The position numbers were made by a program, and so were the translations under genes. This document shows, piece after piece, positions 45,813-58,350 of a stretch of 64,000 nucleotides of DNA; position 1 is the stretch's first letter, and each line of letters starts with the position of its first letter. Under the pieces are notes generated by a model. The model was not told the DNA's origin and did no database searches. It worked only from the letters and a program-made list of their open reading frames with translations. This DNA is from Chimonanthus salicifolius (taxonomy: Eukaryota; Streptophyta; Magnoliopsida; Laurales; Calycanthaceae), in the NCBI GenBank assembly GCA_013350335.1, contig CM023539.1, forward strand, positions 42,766,631 to 42,830,630, in the 5' to 3' direction.

Positions 45813-45815
45813 ATA

Positions 45816-46870
45816 CACTAATTATAATCATCATGTTAAGAGGTGTGTTTAGCCATTATTAGATTTAAAAAAATTAATTTATTATTTTAAAAATATTGTT
45901 AAAGTGAAATCTTAATGTTATAATTTGACAACAATTTGATTAAAATATTATTATTTGAGTGTTACCAAAGATCTTGTTAGATTTTAATATATAATAAAAA
46001 TAAAATTTTAAAATTTACCTTTCATTTCACAATAAAATGCAAATTAATTTATGAGTTTATAGATAATTTTATGAAATAGTATTCTTCTTAAAATTCTACT
46101 TGAAGCATCACTATAGTAGAGATTTTATTTTGAAATTCTCACAATAAAATTATTTTCAATTTTAGATTATTATATCTCACTTTATTATCAATTTATTATC
46201 AAAAGTTATATAATTGAAATTGAGTCATAATAATCTTGTAATTTAGCTTTTCTAATAATACTAGTAATTTAAACCAAGGCAATGTCAATGGCTAATCTTA
46301 AAATTTTAGACCAATTAAACTACCCATGTGAATAAATACATGAAATATTATTAGATCCAGTGTCATGCCCCGACATGAGCACATAGAACGTGAGATTTTT
46401 TTTTTCCTAACCTCACACGGGGAAACCTACCTTGGTTTCTACATTCTATCATCCAATAAAAAGCATACCGTAACTCGATAGAATTCCAACCTATATAAAT
46501 TCACACGTGACCATCAAGGTTCACATGTAGGCTCAAACATATACCATAACACACCTGAGAGCTCAACAAAAGTATAATAGTTTTATTACATGTCTGACAG
46601 TGATTCAAATAAAAGTAAACTTCCCTTCATAATGGGGAATATTGGGGGTTCCATATCCCTATTGCAGCAGTGGGAGTTCGTCCGTATCCAACAGTGTCCC
46701 TGAAATTGTAAAGGAATGAGGTGACTTAAGTCATTGAAGAGAAACAATATATAATTATAGCATATTATCAACCAAGCATGTTATCAATCAAAACACGCAT
46801 CTCATGGTTATAACGAACCCACAGACATGATACAATAACGCAGGCACACAACCCACGCCCAGAGAAGAGA
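45816..46870. other. AT-rich spacer
   Basis: No gene seen. From about 46360 the composition changes, with text such as GTCATGCCCCGACATGAGC and CATAGAACGTGAGA, which is similar in style to LTR-element non-coding DNA. Ends could not be defined. Confidence 0.4.
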
Positions 46871-46874
46871 AACA

Positions 46875-46876
<2 letters not shown>

Positions 46877-46948
<72 letters not shown>
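46877..46948. repeat. (AT)n microsatellite
   Basis: About 36 uninterrupted AT dinucleotides, likely hypervariable in length. Confidence 0.95.
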
Positions 46949-46951
<3 letters not shown>

Positions 46952-47002
46952 GCATGCAACCCACGCACGCCAGTTTCTATAGCATTATCTTTTGTGAGTT
47001 AC

Positions 47003-47180
47003 TGCCAAGTGCTTTACAAAGCATGCGGTCTACACTACAGTCCTTTACGACTTAGTGCTTCACACAGCTCGCAATACGGTCTACACTGAGACTCTTAGCG
47101 GCCCAGTGCTTCACACAGTCCGTAATACAATCTACACTGAGGCTCTTAGCAGCCCAGTGCTTCACATGGTCTATAATTCT
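47003..47180. repeat. 51-bp tandem repeat
   Basis: Units start at 47054, 47105 and 47156, with an eroded unit before them from about 47007. Each carries AGTGCTTCACA and TCTACACTGAG.CTCTTAGC. The stretch is C/A-rich like the tandem repeat at 7971-8152. Both sit in what look like LTR-element remnants. Confidence 0.85.
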
Positions 47181-47686
47181 ACTCATAGGGTGTATTTCAC
47201 AGTCATGCAGAACATGCGTTGTTCCTCCAACGTATATGCATTTATACAAGATTATCTCAAACACACGGCATATGTTCTACATACCATATTACATCCATTC
47301 ACACAGCCATTTTCCACCCACCCAGCATATTTCACTTGCTCAGTATATTTTACTCACAACATATGACAACACTTCCATTCACACAACATATTCAATTCAC
47401 AAGCATTTTAACCCGAAATAACATGCATATCAACACGTTATAATTTCAAGTAGACATAACTCGGTCTAATCATGTTATCCTAACATGCATATCTCACATA
47501 TTAGCTTTGTTATATTCAAAATAGACATGGCTAGTCTAATCATATTAACACATCTCCACATGGTTAATATCACGTAGGGTTTTCACAAACGCATAAATAA
47601 ACATTATAGATATAAATCAACATATATCTAAATGGCTAATCAATAAAGCCGACATCATTTAACAATTTACAGAGCGGTAAATTCTT
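47181..47686. other. Unassigned C/A-rich repeat-like DNA
   Basis: Contains many CACA, CATAT and TTCAC words with no coding signal. It may belong to the same remnant as the 51-bp tandem repeat. A LINE begins immediately after. Confidence 0.4.
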
Positions 47687-50087
47687 TTGAAGATTGATGT
47701 GGAAAAATCCTATGATCATGTTGAGTGGAGTGGTCATTCATTGATTTTCTACTTTAGAAGATGGTTTTGGCTGTAAGTCGAAGGACTGGATGACAACATG
47801 CTTTATGGGATGCGTGTATATAGTTCTAATTAATGACTCCCCAACAAAACCTCTCTCTACTTCAAGAGGTTTGAGGCAAGGTGATCCTCTATCTCCCTTT
47901 TTGTTCACTCTGGTAGTCAGATGATTGAACAAGATGATGCTGACAGCTAGAAGTAGCAATCTGATTAGATGATTCGAGGTGGGTAGCGATGCTTTAGTAG
48001 TATCCCATCTACAGTTTCCCGATGACACACTACCATCCTCAAAGGTAGAGAGGAGATTTGGACTATTAGGGGACTACGAAGACTATATGACTTGGTATCT
48101 GGATTGAAGGTGAATATCGGTAAAAGTGTTCTAAATGGAATCAACTTGAGTGAAGACAATGTATCAGGCCTTGCATTAATCATGGGTTGTGCGGTGGGCA
48201 AATTTCCCATAAATACTTGGGGTTGCCTATTGGGGAGAATACAAGGTCCTGTGCGTTGCTGGACCCAGTAGTTGAAAATTGTGAGAAAAAACTATCCATC
48301 TGGTCAAGAAACCACCTCTCTATTGGTGGTTGATTAACTTTGTTCAAGGCCACCTTGTCAAAACTGCCACTATATTACATTTCCTTGTTCCAAATTCTCA
48401 GTTTGGTGGCAGGGAGGCATGAGACCATTGAAAGAGGTATTTTGTACGGGGGGAATGGAGATAGAAGAAAATACATCTAGTTAAATGGGAGGATGTGTCA
48501 GAAACCAAAATAGTAGGGAGGCCTGAGGATTACCAAGCTTAGAGATGGGATTGGAGCTCTACTGTGCAAGTGGCCTTGGAGATACGGGAAGGAAGTGACA
48601 ACCTTGTGGCGAAAGGTCCGTTATTCTCTTAATGGGGAGGTAGGCGACTGGGATCTTAATGTGTCTAAACTAAAAAAGGGTCTTGGGTGGTGAGAGTAGC
48701 TTTCAGAATGGGGAGTGAGGGGTCTTTTGTTGGGAATGTTATTACGAAAGGGTTGAGATTTGTGGTGGGTAAAAGGAATCAAGTGTCCTTTTGGAAAGAC
48801 CTTTGGGTCGGTGAGTCACTACTTAAAGAGTCCTTTCCTTGGTTGTATAGGGTGTCTTTGCATCAGAATGCTAAGGTTAATGAGATCTGGGGTTCAGAGT
48901 ATGTCTATTTATTGTCTACAATAAACAATGTTTTTATCTGCAGGGACAAGGAGGACTTAAGGGTGTGGATAGGTGACCCATCTGGGGATCTCAGAGTTTT
49001 TATCCCTTGTTGTTCTCTTGTTCCCACTAACTCATCAATCGCATTGTAGTGTAGTAGTTGGCCAGGCCTAGCCCCTACCAAGGTGGAGGTTTTGTGTAGG
49101 GCTATCCTCCATGGGAAGGTTTTGACCAGATGTTAACTTAGGAGAGGAATCATACAATTCGAGGCATATTCATCCTGTGTGCTATGTAGAGAGGCTTAGG
49201 AGACAGCGGATCACTTTTCCTTCACTGCCCCTTCACTTTACGCCTATGGTAATCCTTTTAACCGTGTGGGGTCTCTTGGACCATTAACTCCAAGTTTGGA
49301 GATCTCATGTTGGGTTGGAAGAGAAGCCCATTCGAGGGAAAAGGGAAGCTCATGTAGAAGATCATTATGGTAGCAGTATATTGTTGGTTAGTCTGGAAGG
49401 AGAGGAATAACAAAGTGTATATATATATATATGAAAGGAATAAGAAAATATTTGAGGGCAAAGATTGCACAACTCAGGAGACCCTTGAGTTTTGCAAGGC
49501 TAGAGCTCCCTCTTGGGTTAGATGGTGACCAGACTTCCTTGGTACTTCTTTTTCCACCATTTCTTGGGAATGGTAGATCTACAAGATAAAAATAGGGTGG
49601 TGAAGATCAAGGATGGGGCAGGGAAAGTCGATGGAAGATTCTATCCTCTACTCGGGTCTAGTAGGGGTGAGAGATTTTAATGAAGCTAAATTTTTGGCAA
49701 TTAGGCAATTAGTGTTAATATTCCATGATCATTTTCAAGGGAAGCTCATTGTGGAAAGTGATTTGGTAAATGTTGTGGGGTGGGCCTCAAGTAGGAAGAA
49801 GCCACCTTGGAGACTCCTACACGTCACGAGAGAGAGAGAGAGAGAGAGATCATTGTGCTCTTCATTAGAAATCTCCTTTATAAATATCTGGAGATAAACA
49901 ATAGGATTGCGGATTTTTTAGCTAAGCATGGCGTTGATAGATCGAATATGTTCTTAGGTCTTTCTGTTTCTTAGCATTTATTTTTCCATTGTTGTACTTT
50001 GTGTCTATCTCAGCCACTTCTTTTGTACTCTTTCATTTTGAATGAAGTCATTTAGTTACCTTTTCAATAAAAAAAGACTAAATGTTG
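47687..50087 (+). mobile_element. 5'-truncated L1-type LINE, degenerate, with RT, zf-RVT and RNase H regions
   Basis: The 5' end falls inside the reverse transcriptase: LKIDVEKSYDHVEW at 47687, then GLRQGDPLSPFLF near 47870 and a degraded catalytic box FPDDT near 48015, where the family has FADD. Frames shift repeatedly. Around 49064-49200 a zinc-binding RVT region is visible (PTKVEVLCRAILHGKVLT, SCVLCREA, ETADHF). At 49613-49960 an L1-type RNase H follows (NEAKFLAIRQLVL, LIVESDLVNVVGWASS, NRIADFLAKHGVD). The 3' end is an A-rich tail at about 50069-50087. An (AT)n and an (AG)n run have grown within it. It is dead. No target-site duplication was found. Confidence 0.88.
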
Positions 50088-50249
50088 AGGGAGTAAGGGA
50101 GTTAGGTTACCTTGTTGGAGGCATGGGATTGGTAATACTAAATGGAGACAACGAAAGGAGTCGAAGAAGTTGGGGGAGAATAGCATCCACATGGAAATGA
50201 AAGCATCCATGTTTGTTTAGATTTAGATTTGGTTGTGGGGATCCTATCC

Positions 50250-50373
50250 TTTTTTTATGACCAACGTGTCCAGGCCTCTTAGAGAACCCCACTAATCCTC
50301 GGTTATGTGTAAGCCTCCCTATCCACACACACTGGGTAACTCTACGGAGAATGGCCTTTGGGGTGGAGTGGGA
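50250..50373 (-). mobile_element. SINE, family 1 copy D (minus strand, 5'-truncated)
   Basis: The reverse complement begins TCCCACTCCACCCCAAAGG and ends CTAAGAGGCCTGGACACGTT, then GGTCATAAAAAAA, which closely matches copy B at 52651-52806. A T-run at 50250-50256 marks the tail. The tRNA-like 5' part is missing and I found no target-site duplication. Confidence 0.8.
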
Positions 50374-50816
50374 ATCATATACATGTGCCTTGGTTCTCCA
50401 ATGTGTGATGCTTTCATTTACTAGTGTTGGTCTTGACCCATTAGTCAAGTCATTGGCTGGTGGTGCCTTGCTTGAGGTAGTAAGATTGTTCTAGGATAGG
50501 ATTGTACGCTTCATTTGCTAGTTATGTTGGTTTGTTGGCGGAGGAAAATGACGCTAGTACTGTGCTTGGGTTTCCCATCTCTATGTCAGGGCTCCTTCGG
50601 TTCTTTACTTAGGGTTCTATCCCCTTGGTTGTGGTTCTTGGCATGTATTGGCTCATATCCAGCTTGCAGGTTAGGTGCCCCTTGATTCTTTCTAGCCCAT
50701 TGATTTTTTTTCTTCCTTCCTTTCTTTCATAACTAGAAAATTGTCAGGATTTCTTTCTCTTCCTTTGTTACATAGTTAGCAGAATTGTCAACTCCCTCTC
50801 ATCCTAGGGCTGCGTT

Positions 50817-50999
50817 TGGATGAAGGGTAAAATGAGAGGGGGGTGAAAGGGGGTGTATCGAGGGGGGTATTGATCCATTGAAGGGGTATTCAAAAAGGTG
50901 AAAAAATGAGAGAAGGGGGGTATTAATCCCATTACCAAACAGGGGTATTGGGGGGTAATGGGGTAATACCCCCCTTTAACCCCCATCCAAACACATCCC
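50817..50999. mobile_element. Tourist/Harbinger-type MITE, G-rich
   Basis: The ends GGGCTGCGTTTGGATG and (reverse complement of right end) GGGATGTGTTTGGATG match at 14 of 16. GGG..TGTTTGGATG termini are common in plant PIF/Harbinger-like MITEs. Flanking trinucleotides are CTA and TAA, close to the family's TAA target. The interior is a series of GGGGGTATT-type words on one strand, with the complement at the right end, so the element can fold back. Confidence 0.75.
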
Positions 51000-51037
51000 T
51001 AATATTGTTGGTAACCTTTTTCTGATGATGGGTGGAA

Positions 51038-52112
51038 CTTTTTTTTTTTTAAAGATGGCTGTGATATTTATTAAATGTTAAAATAAATACAATAGCAAAA
51101 GAGGACCAATAGGTCCCTTAGCTAGAACAGAGACTCCTTTAATTACAATAGACGGATAACTCTTTCCATTGTCAAAGATACCCCTTCTTTAACCAATTCA
51201 TCGGCAGCAGAGTTTGCTCACCAAGGAGACCAAATAAGTTGATAGTTGTGGGTGGAGATAGAGTGACGAATCTTTTCGATTTTATCCAAGAAAATCCAAG
51301 GACAATTGGAACCGCTTGCCCACCCCACTATCACTTTGGAGTCTCCTTCTACTATGCTTCCAAGAACCCCCAAAGAATTCAATTCTAAAATACCCCTCCA
51401 TAAGGCAAATAATTCCACTTCTATGACGGATCCATTGTGGAGTGTCCCAGCATATGTAAGAACTGAAGATCCAGAGTTGTTACGAATAATCTCACCATAT
51501 CAGCAAGTCCAGTCTCACGTTGATAACTGCCATCAAAATTGAGTTTCAGAATTCCAAGTGCTATTCTTAGAGACATGGGACCGACTATAGTCTATATAAG
51601 GGACTGAAGATTGGGCTTCCATTGTGGGGCTGTAACATAACAATACACGGAGATGTAGCCTTCATCGGCCACATGTATTGTGGTGGTCACCATGGTGGAC
51701 ACCTCAAGAGGGAGAGGTGGGCTGACGTTAATGCATGTCTGTATACATTGAGGATGGTTGTATACACAGGCAACGACAAGCCGCAGATCTGATATTGTCT
51801 GGAGGACAGCTCGATGGCCGAAGAGGGGCGTAAGCAACAGTGCAATACCACTGCAGATCTGGGTTGTCAGATCTGTGAGTGGCAGCCAGCAAAAGTGCGG
51901 CTGGAGAGATGAAGCCCCTTCGCCAGAGCAGAGGTGGAGATCTGTGTGTGTGGGACACACCATCATCGGAGACGCTTGCGTTTGAGAAGCATATCGGGAG
52001 TTGCTCGTAGGACGCAGGAAGCGTAGAGGGAGGAACACAGAAGTTGGGTTCACTATTGGAGGAGGATCCCAAGGAATTTGAATTTTTGAATATTTTGGTG
52101 GAAGAATGGAAT
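51038..52112 (-). mobile_element. LINE fragment with RNase H domain (minus strand)
   Basis: A T-run at 51039-51050 marks the poly(A) tail. The minus strand then encodes an L1-type RNase H in several frames: LKLNFDGSYQRETG, VELFALWRGILELNSLG, SIVEGDSKVIVGWASGSN and ANSAADELVKEGV. Flanking TGATGGGTGGAA at 51026-51037 and 52113-52124 is a 12-bp direct repeat that I take as the target-site duplication. The part beyond about 51600 (minus frame 52197-51592) is open but does not look like a LINE protein, and a PWDPPP motif, usual just before RNase H, lies about 440 bp upstream of where it should be. A secondary insertion or fusion is likely. Confidence 0.75.
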
Positions 52113-52650
52113 TGATGGGTGGAAGTTGATGTATTAAGTTGTGAGGCAAGGATGGTGGATAGAGGGAGTTTCTGAATTTATTTTTTTTTTCGAGCAATGA
52201 GTTTCTGATGTTTGTGTGTGCATGAAATGGTTAAAGGATTACATTAAAAAGAAGAAGGCGCAATTATGCACTTAGTTTTATAACAAACTGAGAGCCAGAA
52301 GAAGAAGAATAAAATATATACATAAGGAGCTTCATGAAAACACCAATGGGCTGCAAATCTAGCTAGATCAATATCTTCTCATTTATTTGAAGATCCTGTG
52401 ACCACAAGTTGAAAACATATCCTGTATTTCTTTAACAAATTCTGCGAGCTGTGAAGGATAAAATTAGAGCCATGAGCACCAACCAATACACTTGTGAAAA
52501 TCCCCTTATATGAAAGATACAAAATGCCTGAACATTCCAATACTTTATGACCTCTTTGGAATGCTTTTATCTTGAACTCATTAGCAATGTTGGATTAACT
52601 TGAAATGATTCAGGGTATCAATGTTGGATTATAAAAGAGTTCTATGTGTG

Positions 52651-52806
52651 CCGCCTCTGGAAGCAGGAGTCTTGCGTTCAATTCCCACTCCACCCCAAAG
52701 GGCCACTCCCCCCATAGAGTTACCCGATGTGTGTGGGTAGGGAGGCTTGCACATGCCCCGAGGATTAGTCGGGTGCTCTAAGAGGCCTGGACACCTTGGT
52801 CATCAA
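52651..52806 (+). mobile_element. SINE, family 1 copy B
   Basis: Contains the B-box-like GCGTTCAATTCCC, then GGGCCACTCCCCC, ACCCGATGTGTGTGGGT and CCCCGAGGATTAGTCGGG, and ends TTGGTCATCAAAA. It is flanked by AAAAGAGTTCTATGTGTG (52633-52650) and AAAAGAGTTCTGTGTGTG (52807-52824), an 18-bp target-site duplication with one mismatch. The right copy has since expanded into a (TG)n run (to about 52844). Confidence 0.9.
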
Positions 52807-52844
52807 AAAAAGAGTTCTGTGTGTGTGTGTGTGTGTGTGTGTGT

Positions 52845-54180
52845 TGAAAATGGTAACTTCTATTAGATGGAAAAAGGATACATTCGTGGCTAGATCAACA
52901 CAAAAGACACAACAGAGAACAACTGTTACACTCAATCATTAAGGTCACAACAAAAAACAAATCACAAGAGTTGAAATCATTCTAATGGACACTTGCTGAG
53001 CACAAGTAATCTCTGAAGGTGAGTTCCTGATGAAGTTGTGGTGACATGTCCAAGAGGCTGTGTGAAACTTTGCCTTGTCAACCATTTTTTCAGAATCTGC
53101 CACCTTATTTTGCCATGTAGAAGACTAGGAAGGGTCATGGCCCAAAGATTTTTTTGTGTGTATGTGTGTGTGGACATAACTGACAGATATTGATGATAAA
53201 CATATGCCTATGAATGTGGTGATCATTTGTGACAATCTTAGCCTATCCTGCTTTCCAGCAGAATGTTGAAACCCTGGGTGGGTAACCTGGTTGCCCCAAT
53301 TGATATGGGATAGAACACACCCGACTTTGGCCACTTGGATTTTTCTTGACTTTAATGAAAGAAGGGTTGAGAAAAGCAAGTAGTTTGAGGAGTTTGAAGA
53401 TAACCTTTAGTAGCATGCAAATGAAGTTTATTGCATCTTATGCAGTTGCATAAAATGGATGGCATGCCATTGTTTTTCTTATTGTCCTTATGCACTTTAT
53501 TTGGTAAACACTTGATATTAGATTCTATCAACAAAAAAAAAAAAAGCTCCAAGGAATGGAAAATTTGTAGTCAAAAGCTTCCATTGTTTTTTGCTCCAAC
53601 TAGCTCCATGCTGTTTGTGATTATTTAGTGTTGCTTTATCTAGTCACAGAGTTAGACTATTGTTGTCTATCTTGTCATTATAGTTTTGGTGTACTGGTCC
53701 TAGTAGACTTCTTTATTTTTATTTAATGTAATTTTATTGTTACTGTTCAAAAATATTCTATTACTTTTTGCTTGGGGAAAAATACAAAATGCCTGGGCAC
53801 AAGGGCCCCATGCAAGGCCCACTTCATGGTAAATACAAACTGCTGAAATTGTTCTCTTTTAAACTTAGATCTGACCAATTTTCTCTTTATGTCTATTGGA
53901 TGCATCCTCACCATTGGATTGATCATGGTAAGTAAAAATATAATCCAAGTGTAAAATGAAGGGCTAGAATGATTTAGTGGGTCCAATTTGGACAGTTTGA
54001 TAGCCCTATGATGACTCATTCATTCATCTAAAATTTTTCATCATAAGGTGGGTTTCACCCCTCTGATATAGCATGTCAGAGCACCTAAGCTTTTAGGTCC
54101 GAGTATCTGCCAGACCTTTGCTTTGACCTAGCTAATCCATCACTTAAGTTTGTAATAGTACTTTCTTCCGGTCCTTTATA
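52845..54180. other. Spacer, no gene recognised
   Basis: All frames were scanned for known domains without a match. It ends where the helicase-like fragment begins. Confidence 0.45.
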
Positions 54181-54182
54181 CG

Positions 54183-55013
54183 GAGAAGAAGGAGAGCTTG
54201 TTGTGTTCAGCCAGGCGAATGTTACCATCTCTATCCGAGGTGTGTATGATGCATTTGCAGATCACCAATTGCCTGAACTTTTAAGGACACCTTTGCAATC
54301 TCTTTGTTTGCAAATCAAGAGTTTACAGCTCAGAAGCATTTTGGAGTTCATATCTAGGGCTATACAGTCACCAGAATCCATGAGTTCTAGTGTTATTTCA
54401 CTTCCCATGCTAATAGTGTTATCTTGTAGGTTCAAAATGCTGTTAATTGAAGATCACTGGGCTTTAGATGAGAAGGAAAATTTGACTGTGCTAGGTATGG
54501 GGAATTCTGTTTTTAATTACTTTGTTCTCTTCTACTGCCCGAATATCTTAGATGATTAAGGGTACCTTTGATCTCTTAAATAGTGGATGGAGGGGATCCT
54601 TGTTACATTAAAGAACTGTTGATTTCATTAAGGTGGCCCGTGTCATCTGGCAAAATTTGTTTTACATCATAGTGCAACTTAGGTGTTTAATTTAGTGCAC
54701 TTAAAGACAGATGTACCTTATAATATATGAGACATTTTAACCCCAAGGGGTTGGACTAGTGGTTGAGATAGAATACTTCAGGATTGAGGTATTGGGTTCA
54801 ATTCCTACACCTCCAGACCTCAAAAAAAAATATATATATATATATATTATGAGACTTTTTTCAGGACGCCATTTGTCAATGCTTCCAGTGGAGCCCAAGC
54901 TTGGAAAGATGCTCACAGTTGGTGCAATATTCAACTGCCTTGATCCAATTGTGACAGTTGTTGCTGGTTTAAGTGATAGAGATCCATTTTTAATGCCATT
55001 TGACAAGAAGGAT
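54183..55013 (+). pseudogene. Fragment of a DExH-box ATP-dependent RNA helicase gene (DHX36/DExH3-like), broken
   Basis: Three exon pieces keep their introns: 54183-54383, 54430-54494 and 54865-55013. They cover the end of helicase motif VI and the start of the helicase-associated (HA2) domain: [13 protein letters not shown], then [20 protein letters not shown] and [10 protein letters not shown], a short piece ending [12 protein letters not shown] in the family, and [42 protein letters not shown]. Piece 1 has a 2-bp deletion in a GTGTGT run between YPR and VYDAF. Piece 2 has at least two further indels and stops. Piece 3 is intact with a normal GTAAGT donor. Upstream helicase motifs and everything downstream are absent. 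Retained introns mean it was copied as DNA, not through mRNA. A SINE sits in the second intron. Confidence 0.85.
54741..54830 (+). mobile_element. tRNA-derived SINE, family 3, in the helicase fragment intron
   Basis: A short element with A box TGGACTAGTGGTTGAG and a perfect B-box consensus GGTTCAATTCC, followed by CTCCAGACCT and an A-run running into (TA)n. ATGAGAC at 54727-54733 and 54849-54855 is the probable target-site duplication. Confidence 0.75.
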
Positions 55014-56057
55014 GTAAGTTCAAGTACTATTCAGTATTGTGTTCAGTGTTTCTAATCAGGATAGTTGTGTGTTTTTGTTGTATGCTATTCTCTAGTAGTT
55101 CCTTTTTTATTTTTTCATATACACCTTTGGATTCTGTCATTTTGTTGGTCAGCACCATTCACAACATTTGGCTGGGCCACTACTGTTCACTGCACTTGGC
55201 TGGGATGGATGAGGAATTATAGATCTTGATCGTCAGCAAAATGCATACTTACTGTTCAGGTTTTATAAAAATCTTGTCTGCATGGGCATATTATGATGTC
55301 AGTGAGAAGAAGATGAAGGAGAAGCATGGTAAGGTCCTCCCTAAGAGCCATTTCAAAAAGAAAAATGTCCTCCCTAAGAGCAACCCCTAGTCTATCAGAT
55401 TGAACTTAACATGAACTACATATATACCCCCGGAAAATGTAATAAATGTACAGTTCTATTGCACATATTCCATCATTGGATACCACATCTGGGGTCCATG
55501 GTGAAGGGATATCCATTTTGTGGACTCATTCTGGATTGGCGATGCCTCAATGATCTGGTATCTATCCTAATCCTATGATCTTTGGCCATTTTGTACTGGA
55601 GTGGGAGAATAAGCCAGCATTGTACAAGGGAAAAATTCATCTCCAATGCCTTTACACCAAAAATGGCCTCTTGAGATTCAGATATATGAGGAATCTCAAC
55701 CTCGTGTTGGAGAGTATCAATTGCATGCACCACATGGTGCTTGCCTGAATTGAATGGTGGATTAAAACCCATTTAAGTTCTCCGGTGCTCAATCCAAGTT
55801 GTTCGCACTCACCACCAATTGTGAATTGCTTTATATCCTAAATATGCATCAACCCCTCTTGTACATAGTTGAATTTTCAAGTAAAAATTTGATCCACAAA
55901 ATATTATTACTTTGTTAGTGTGCCTGGCTACTTTGAAGCTCTCGTGATTAGATCCCCCCAGCCTCCCATTTGGTATGATTTCCTTTCCATGTTTTCTATC
56001 TCATGGGTGCTGCCTCCTTTCTTTGTTGTCGATTTGGGATGGGGTTTGGGTCCCTCA
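55014..56057. other. Spacer, no gene recognised
   Basis: The next helicase exon would be expected here if the gene were complete, but no matching sequence was seen in any frame. Confidence 0.45.
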
Positions 56058-56410
56058 CCTTAATTATCATTTCACCACCTTCATTATTTGGGTCAACATT
56101 GATCAATGAGCAGTAACTTTATTAGAATAGTAATCCCCAAACTCTGCCATATGTCACTTTAAGATGGTCCTTGAGTCATGGACTGAGAGCATATATAAAC
56201 AATAAATCCATAAGCCATTGTTATCCATCCAAGGAATGGTGTGATTGTGAGTATTTTGCTGGTTTTTCCTTAATCATCCATTTCATTACCTTCATCAGTA
56301 AGTCAACAATGATTGATTGGGCTGACCTTCGTTAGATTTCTAATCCATAAACTCCTTCGTATGTCACAAACCCACTTTAAGATGATCCTTGACTCATTAG
56401 TTTTTATGAT
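56058..56410. repeat. Diverged tandem duplication, period about 211 bp
   Basis: Units begin near 56058 and 56269. Shared words in order: CTTAAT.ATC, CCTTCAT, GTCAACA, TGATTGA/TGATCAA, TTAGA, TAATCC, AAACTC, ATGTCAC, CACTTTAAGATG.TCCTTGA and GTCATGG/CTCATTAG. It is an old duplication lying just downstream of the CXIP4-type gene. Confidence 0.7.
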
Positions 56411-56798
56411 GATTTGGCATCAAGCTAACACAATTCAATCAAGGGTACACACTTAACATCCACAGATTTTGTTTAGAGTTGTACTCTTAAATATTGATTC
56501 TGCGTTTTCAATTTATGTAAGCTCGACTCATTCTCCTTTTTATCATGTCGATTCAAGAACTAAAATGTATGATGGCATCCATTCACATACCAGTCAAAAC
56601 AATAATTGCACATAGAAATAAAAGAGAAAAATCATATGAAAACAGGTTTACAAGATAATAGCATGCACATAAATCAAGTACATGAGACACTGAGACAGAA
56701 GGTCACCAAATAAGCACATTCCAGTTCATTTCACTGATTAATAAGTTTCAAGTTACATACTAAAGCAATTACCATCAAGTGGCTTCTCAAATTTCTTC

Positions 56799-57860
<1,062 letters not shown>

Positions 57861-58338
57861 TCAAATTTAGAGATTTGAATTACCAATTATCTTCCAAGGA
57901 ATCCGACGGAACGAAGAGTCTCAAGTTCGATTTTCAAAGAAATCTTTGGATTTTTTTTATTTCAGGGAAACAAATTAGGGTTTCGAAAGATGAAGTATAA
58001 ATCAAGAACAATTTGGCATTCCTGAAAACTTCTCGAATGGAAAATTGAAGGTGAGAAAACGCAAATCGTGGTTTTTGAATATCATAGAGAATTAACGCGC
58101 AAGTAATCCTCAAGAAAGAAGGTTCCGTGATTTAGATTTATTTTGACAAATTATTTTATTTAAAAGAATATTGGAGAAGTAGCAAATTCTAGGGATTCAA
58201 TTACAACAAAAGGAGTAAAAGAGAGAGAATAGTCTTACAGATCTCCGAAGTTTCTCCGCTCGCTCCGATCGCAGAAGGATCACCGGAGTTTCTCCGCTCT
58301 CTTCGATCGCAGAAAGGAAGAGACTTTTTGCCCTGCGT

Positions 58339-58346
58339 TATTTATA
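58339..58346 (-). promoter_or_regulatory. TATA box of the CXIP4-like gene
   Basis: TATAAATA on the minus strand lies about 100 bp upstream of the predicted leader-intron donor (58238). Transcription would start near 58310. A repeated 20-bp-scale leader motif (GGAGTTTCTCCGCTC and GAAGTTTCTCCGCTC on plus) lies just downstream. Confidence 0.65.
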
Positions 58347-58350
58347 TGGT

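Larger units (their letters stand above)
43045..45815. repeat. Segmental duplication, decayed copy of the CXIP4 locus
   Basis: The segment contains 3' flank, coding region, 5' leader intron and core promoter colinear with 56550-58350, in the same orientation. Anchors include AAGAACTAAAATGTAT, CAGTCAAAACAATAATTGCA, GAAGGTCACCAAATAAGCAC, ATTCCTGAAAACTTCTCGAA and AGAGAATTAACGCGCAAGTA. It differs by two insertions or replacements (43459-43610 and 44541-45305) and by coding-region decay. Confidence 0.92.
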
